From: JBGPBY01 sp041481485 | GTDB taxonomy: Bacteria; Acidobacteriota; Terriglobia; 20CM-2-55-15 | Direction: 5' to 3' | Length of the DNA: 10,106 bases | Assembly: GCA_041481485.1 (NCBI GenBank) | Contig: JBGPBY010000255.1 | Span: 1-10,106, forward strand | Shown: piece by piece, positions 7,914 to 10,106 of the stretch | Layout of the letters: the number at the start of each line of letters is the position of its first letter | Position numbering within the stretch: position 1 is the stretch's first letter | The notes under the pieces: generated by a model | Databases searched by the model: none | Seen by the model: the letters and a program-made list of their open reading frames with translations, nothing else | Told to the model about the DNA's origin: nothing | Translations under genes and position numbers: made by a program

Positions 7914-8017
7914 GGCCCGCAAGATTATCTCAATGCGGGCGACCAGAGAACCCGTGAATAATACGTTTTGGTGAGAGCTCGAAAATATCACGGAAATTAT
8001 TGAGTATTTGTTATGCT

Positions 8018-8036
8018 ATCGCGCAATTGTTGCGAT
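8018..8036. promoter_or_regulatory. 19-base imperfect inverted repeat, possible operator
   Basis: ATCGCGCAATTGTTGCGAT has perfect 5-base arms (ATCGC/GCGAT) around a CAATTG core. It lies between a possible -10 box (8012-8017) and the Shine-Dalgarno site (8041-8050) of the isomerase gene, the usual place for a repressor to block transcription start. The size and form resemble LacI- or GntR-type operators, but no regulator gene is in the window and the arms are short. Confidence 0.3.
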
Positions 8037-8040
8037 CCCA

Positions 8041-8050
8041 GGGAGGAGAA
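8041..8050 (+). promoter_or_regulatory. Shine-Dalgarno site that decides the isomerase start
   Basis: GGGAGGAGAA, with its GGAGG core 6 bases before the ATG at 8053, selects this start over the upstream in-frame ATG at 8008. The choice puts the twin-arginine motif at the N-terminus. Confidence 0.78.
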
Positions 8051-8052
8051 AC

Positions 8053-8931
8053 ATGAAGCGACGAGAGTTCCTGGCATTCACAGGTGCGGCTGCCGCAGTT
8101 GCGGCAGTACAGGGATTCGGAATGTACGGCAGTCCCCTGGGTCTACCGTTCGGGTATCAGGCCTGGGAACTCGCTCCGGACATGAAGAAGGACTGGGACG
8201 GCACGCTCAAGGCCATGAAGGACTACGGATATTCCTACATCGATCTGAACCAGGTCAGTCCGTACACCGACCGTTCTGCCGCCGATCTGAAGGCTTCCTT
8301 CCTGTCGCACGGATTTACGTTTTCCAACGCGCTTTGGAACTACCCGGCGTTCGCCAACGAATTTGACAAAACTGTTACGGACTCGCTGACGCTGGGGCTA
8401 TCGACGATTGTCTGCTCACCCAGACCGCGCCTGCGAACGAGCGATGACTGGAAAAGCTTCGCCGACGAGCTCAACAAGTACGGCGAACGAACAAAAGCTT
8501 CAAAACTCCAGCTGGGTTATCACAATCACGAGATCGAATTCGTCAAGACTCCGCAAGGCGACGTGCCGTGGGACATTCTCATGCAACTCACCGATCCAGC
8601 GCTGGTGCGATTCCAACTCGACGTCGGGAACTGCACGTTTGGCGGCGGCAATGCCTATGATTACCTTGCAAAATATCCCACCCGCTATTACGGCGTTCAC
8701 GTCAAGGATCTCAAGCCAGGGAAGGCCGCTGTCCCGGTGGGTTCGGGCAATCTGGACTGGAAACGAATTTTCACTCTCGTGAAAGCCGCTAACATTCGCA
8801 ATATCGTTGCTGAAGTTGGTGCGTATGCGGTGAGCACGCTTCAGGGCGAACCGCTCGCCCCGCCGGACTACAGCGTGCTTGAGTTGTACAAACGAAGCGC
8901 GGATTTTCTCAAGGCGTTTTCAGAAGTCTGA
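8053..8931 (+). CDS. Tat-exported sugar phosphate isomerase/epimerase-like TIM-barrel protein
   Basis: The 292-residue product opens with MKRREFLAFTGAAAAVAAV, a Tat signal (RREFLAF, 3-9, then an Ala-rich segment). The rest fits the xylose-isomerase-like/AP-endonuclease-2 TIM barrel: GYSYIDLNQ (59-67) at strand 2, LGYHNHEIEF (154-163), FQLDVGN (187-193), YYGVHVKDLK (212-221) and IVAEVG (251-256). The 'YHNH.xEF' and 'VHVKD' blocks are typical of the broad 'sugar phosphate isomerase/epimerase' annotation. D190, H216 and E254 are the likely metal ligands, with H157 near the fourth position. Length is normal for the family. Family members isomerise or epimerise sugars, inositols or keto-sugars. 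Export makes a phosphorylated substrate unlikely, so the standard name may mislead. It is divergent from the quinoprotein cluster and may share its regulation. Confidence 0.85.
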   Translation: MKRREFLAFTGAAAAVAAVQGFGMYGSPLGLPFGYQAWELAPDMKKDWDGTLKAMKDYGYSYIDLNQVSPYTDRSAADLKASFLSHGFTFSNALWNYPAFANEFDKTVTDSLTLGLSTIVCSPRPRLRTSDDWKSFADELNKYGERTKASKLQLGYHNHEIEFVKTPQGDVPWDILMQLTDPALVRFQLDVGNCTFGGGNAYDYLAKYPTRYYGVHVKDLKPGKAAVPVGSGNLDWKRIFTLVKAANIRNIVAEVGAYAVSTLQGEPLAPPDYSVLELYKRSADFLKAFSEV

Positions 8932-8932
8932 A

Positions 8933-8986
8933 CATCACGCAAGTCTTTGTGAAAGCGTTCACTGAACGCTTTCATACATCGTGATG
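8933..8986. terminator. Nested inverted repeat at convergent gene ends, possible bidirectional terminator
   Basis: The inner hairpin has an 11-base perfect stem, TGAAAGCGTTC (8950-8960) with GAACGCTTTCA (8964-8974), and a 3-base loop. An outer perfect 7-base stem, CATCACG (8933-8939) with CGTGATG (8980-8986), encloses it. The structure starts 2 bases after the isomerase stop and covers the last codons of the convergent gene. Neither side has a clear run of T, so it is not a textbook intrinsic terminator. A role in stopping convergent transcription or protecting 3' ends is the simplest reading. Confidence 0.5.
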
Positions 8987-9987
8987 CCAACGCCACCCGG
9001 TTTCATTCCCGGAGGCGAACTCCGATACAGACCCTTGTTGAGGAACGCATAAGGGCTATCGACTCGCACTTCAAATGTCGGTATAAGCGTTCCTGATCCT
9101 GTATTTCTAACGATGATGATGTCGCCGTTGTTCGCCTGCCAGAGATATCGCGCATCGATGGCCGGCGGGCCTGAAAGATTCTGATAGTCCGCGCCGCCGA
9201 ACAGCACCTTTCCGGTAATGCGCCCGCTGATTTCGCCGCCGGTAATCGGGATGATGTTCCGATTTCCCCTCTTACTCATCCCGACCGATTGGCTGGGACT
9301 CAGTGTGACCGTTTCAGTAATAAGGACGTCGCCTTGCTTCTCTGAGGGTGCCGGTTTTCGATAATCCCAGGGTTGATTTGGACCTGGGGCCTTAGTAATG
9401 CGCATGGCGTTTGGGGGAGGGGAGATGCTTGAGACGTCGTAGACTCGCATGGTCAAGGTTTTCGCTGCCGCATTTACAGTGCGTCGCGCGACATACTTAC
9501 CCGAATTGAGCCATGCCGCTGGCGCTGCGTTAGGTGCTTCAAAATCCATGACGACACGAACGTCGGTCGCCGTTCCGGTTCCGCAATTACGCACATAGAC
9601 ATACTTACCGTCGCTGGTTTTCAGAACGAGTATTTGCTCAATTTCAATAACGCCATTGGAGACTCTCAGCTCGAGATCCAACGCTCCTGGCATGACGGTG
9701 CCAGTCAACTTCGACCCAGACAGCGTGCCCTCCTGAGCGACAATGACTTTTCGCTCTCCGAATGGAGTTTTGCCGACATCCAGAACCTTGTCGAACTTCA
9801 TTTCCATTTCAAAAATGAGACTTCCGTTTTCAGGTGCGGGGATGCCGTCCGGCATACCACAGGTCCACGACTCGTGCGGGATCACAACTCTCGATTCGAA
9901 GAGTGCGTTCTGGCCAACAGCCCTCTGCGAGTCCGGAGTCAGAACAAGAGCCAACGCAACAAACATGAGGGCACATCTATGTTTCAT
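8959..9987 (-). CDS. Secreted protein with two tandem DUF3237-like domains
   Basis: The 342-residue product has a Sec signal peptide (about 1-25, hydrophobic ALMFVALALVL, ending AVG). Two halves resemble each other and the DUF3237 family. Repeat 1 spans about 58-185 and repeat 2 about 222-338. Shared marks are VG at 71-72 and 235-236, a 'GxR/K..I....G..SG...G.V..G' block (77-101 and 241-265), 'DG/GD..VRN.G.GT' (VRN at 132-134 and 293-295), and LN-x-G-x-Y at 160-165 and 316-321. DUF3237 proteins are small beta-barrels of unknown function, usually about 150 residues, so the tandem form with a signal peptide is noteworthy. The start at 9987 has only a weak AGG upstream, but the signal peptide supports it. 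The gene converges on the isomerase gene with 27 bases between stops. Function unknown; a role near sugar metabolism is suggested only by context. Confidence 0.75.
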   Translation of the reverse strand: MKHRCALMFVALALVLTPDSQRAVGQNALFESRVVIPHESWTCGMPDGIPAPENGSLIFEMEMKFDKVLDVGKTPFGERKVIVAQEGTLSGSKLTGTVMPGALDLELRVSNGVIEIEQILVLKTSDGKYVYVRNCGTGTATDVRVVMDFEAPNAAPAAWLNSGKYVARRTVNAAAKTLTMRVYDVSSISPPPNAMRITKAPGPNQPWDYRKPAPSEKQGDVLITETVTLSPSQSVGMSKRGNRNIIPITGGEISGRITGKVLFGGADYQNLSGPPAIDARYLWQANNGDIIIVRNTGSGTLIPTFEVRVDSPYAFLNKGLYRSSPPGMKPGGVGITMYESVQ

Positions 9988-10011
9988 TGAAATTTGCCTG
10001 TAGCCGTTCCG

Positions 10012-10106
10012 TCGGGGGGGTGGGGGGGGGGGGGACCCCCCGCGCAGGGGGAGAAATATGAGGGGGGGTTGGGTGTTTTTTGGAGTGAAAACAAAAAAAA
10101 AACAAA
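10012..10106. other. Low-complexity contig end, probably not genuine sequence
   Basis: Runs of 7 and 13 G separated by one T (10014-10034), then a C run, further G-tracts and an A-rich tail ending in a run of ten A. The change from normal composition is abrupt, right after the upstream region of the last gene. This looks like low-quality read ends or homopolymer artefact carried into the assembly. Any promoter of the DUF3237 gene beyond about 10010 should not be read from here. Confidence 0.75.

Larger units (their letters stand above)
7914..8052. promoter_or_regulatory. Divergent promoter region between quinoprotein cluster and isomerase gene
   Basis: These 139 bases lie between two divergent starts and are visibly more AT-rich than their surroundings, so they should hold both promoters. 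For the minus-strand cluster TATTAT (7963-7958) is a good -10, with a poor -35 (TTTTCG, 7985-7980) 16 bases away. For the isomerase gene TATGCT (8012-8017) is a possible -10, with no good -35. An imperfect dyad lies at 8018-8036. The assignments are by eye; only the presence of promoters somewhere here is well supported. Confidence 0.45.

Noticed and set aside
6333..7961. 542-codon open frame on the plus strand
   Set aside because: It is antisense to the cytochrome c/PQQ gene, its translation is rich in Arg, Cys and His without domain patterns, and the opposite strand carries CASCH and many propeller motifs. High GC lowers stop frequency in this frame.
7914..7991. 26-residue extension of the cytochrome c/PQQ protein
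   Set aside because: It would put residues in front of a clear signal peptide and runs through the presumed promoter region.
8008..8052. 15-residue extension of the isomerase
   Set aside because: The strong Shine-Dalgarno site at 8041-8050 and the twin-arginine motif fix the start at 8053; the extension would translate through the ribosome binding site.
10014..10051. Possible G-quadruplex
   Set aside because: The G runs would fit the pattern, but the abrupt homopolymer composition at the very end of the contig is better explained as sequencing or assembly artefact.

Overview
The window is about 10.1 kb of chromosomal-looking bacterial DNA with moderately high GC. The protein families point to a soil or sediment acidobacterium: paired PQQ quinoproteins, a Tat-exported TIM-barrel isomerase, a CE6/SASA-type esterase, a secreted beta-helix protein, and Gly/Arg-rich stretches just after signal peptides or inside loops. 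This taxonomic assignment is inference, because no marker gene is present. The left edge cuts through a gene. The right edge ends in about 95 bases of G-tracts and A-tracts that look like poor contig-end sequence.

Layout. 1-292 (-) is the N-terminal part of an NTF2/SnoaL-like protein. 293-677 has no credible gene; it holds a 15-bp palindrome and the leader of the next gene. 678-2768 (+) encodes a secreted right-handed beta-helix protein with an Fn3-like domain before the helix. It faces a three-gene cluster on the minus strand, in transcription order: a cytochrome c/PQQ fusion of the polyvinyl-alcohol-dehydrogenase type (7913-5925), a Tat-exported SGNH/CE6-like esterase (5899-5030), and a soluble mGDH-type PQQ dehydrogenase with a GTG start (4984-2810). 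The gaps are 25 and 45 bases, so one transcript is likely. 8053-8931 (+) runs divergently and encodes a Tat-exported sugar isomerase/epimerase-like TIM barrel. 8959-9987 (-) encodes a secreted protein built from two DUF3237-like repeats. It converges on the isomerase gene, and a nested inverted repeat lies over the junction.

How the genes may work together. All six complete genes carry an export signal, four Sec-like and two Tat-like. The window therefore looks like an extracytoplasmic carbohydrate or alcohol processing locus. In this reading the beta-helix protein binds or cuts a polysaccharide, the esterase removes acetyl groups, and the two quinoproteins oxidise released sugars or alcohols, one of them carrying its own heme c to accept electrons. 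The exported isomerase-like protein would rearrange an unphosphorylated product. Each family call rests on motifs; the joint pathway is inference. I saw no tRNA, rRNA, insertion sequence, CRISPR array or PQQ biosynthesis gene.
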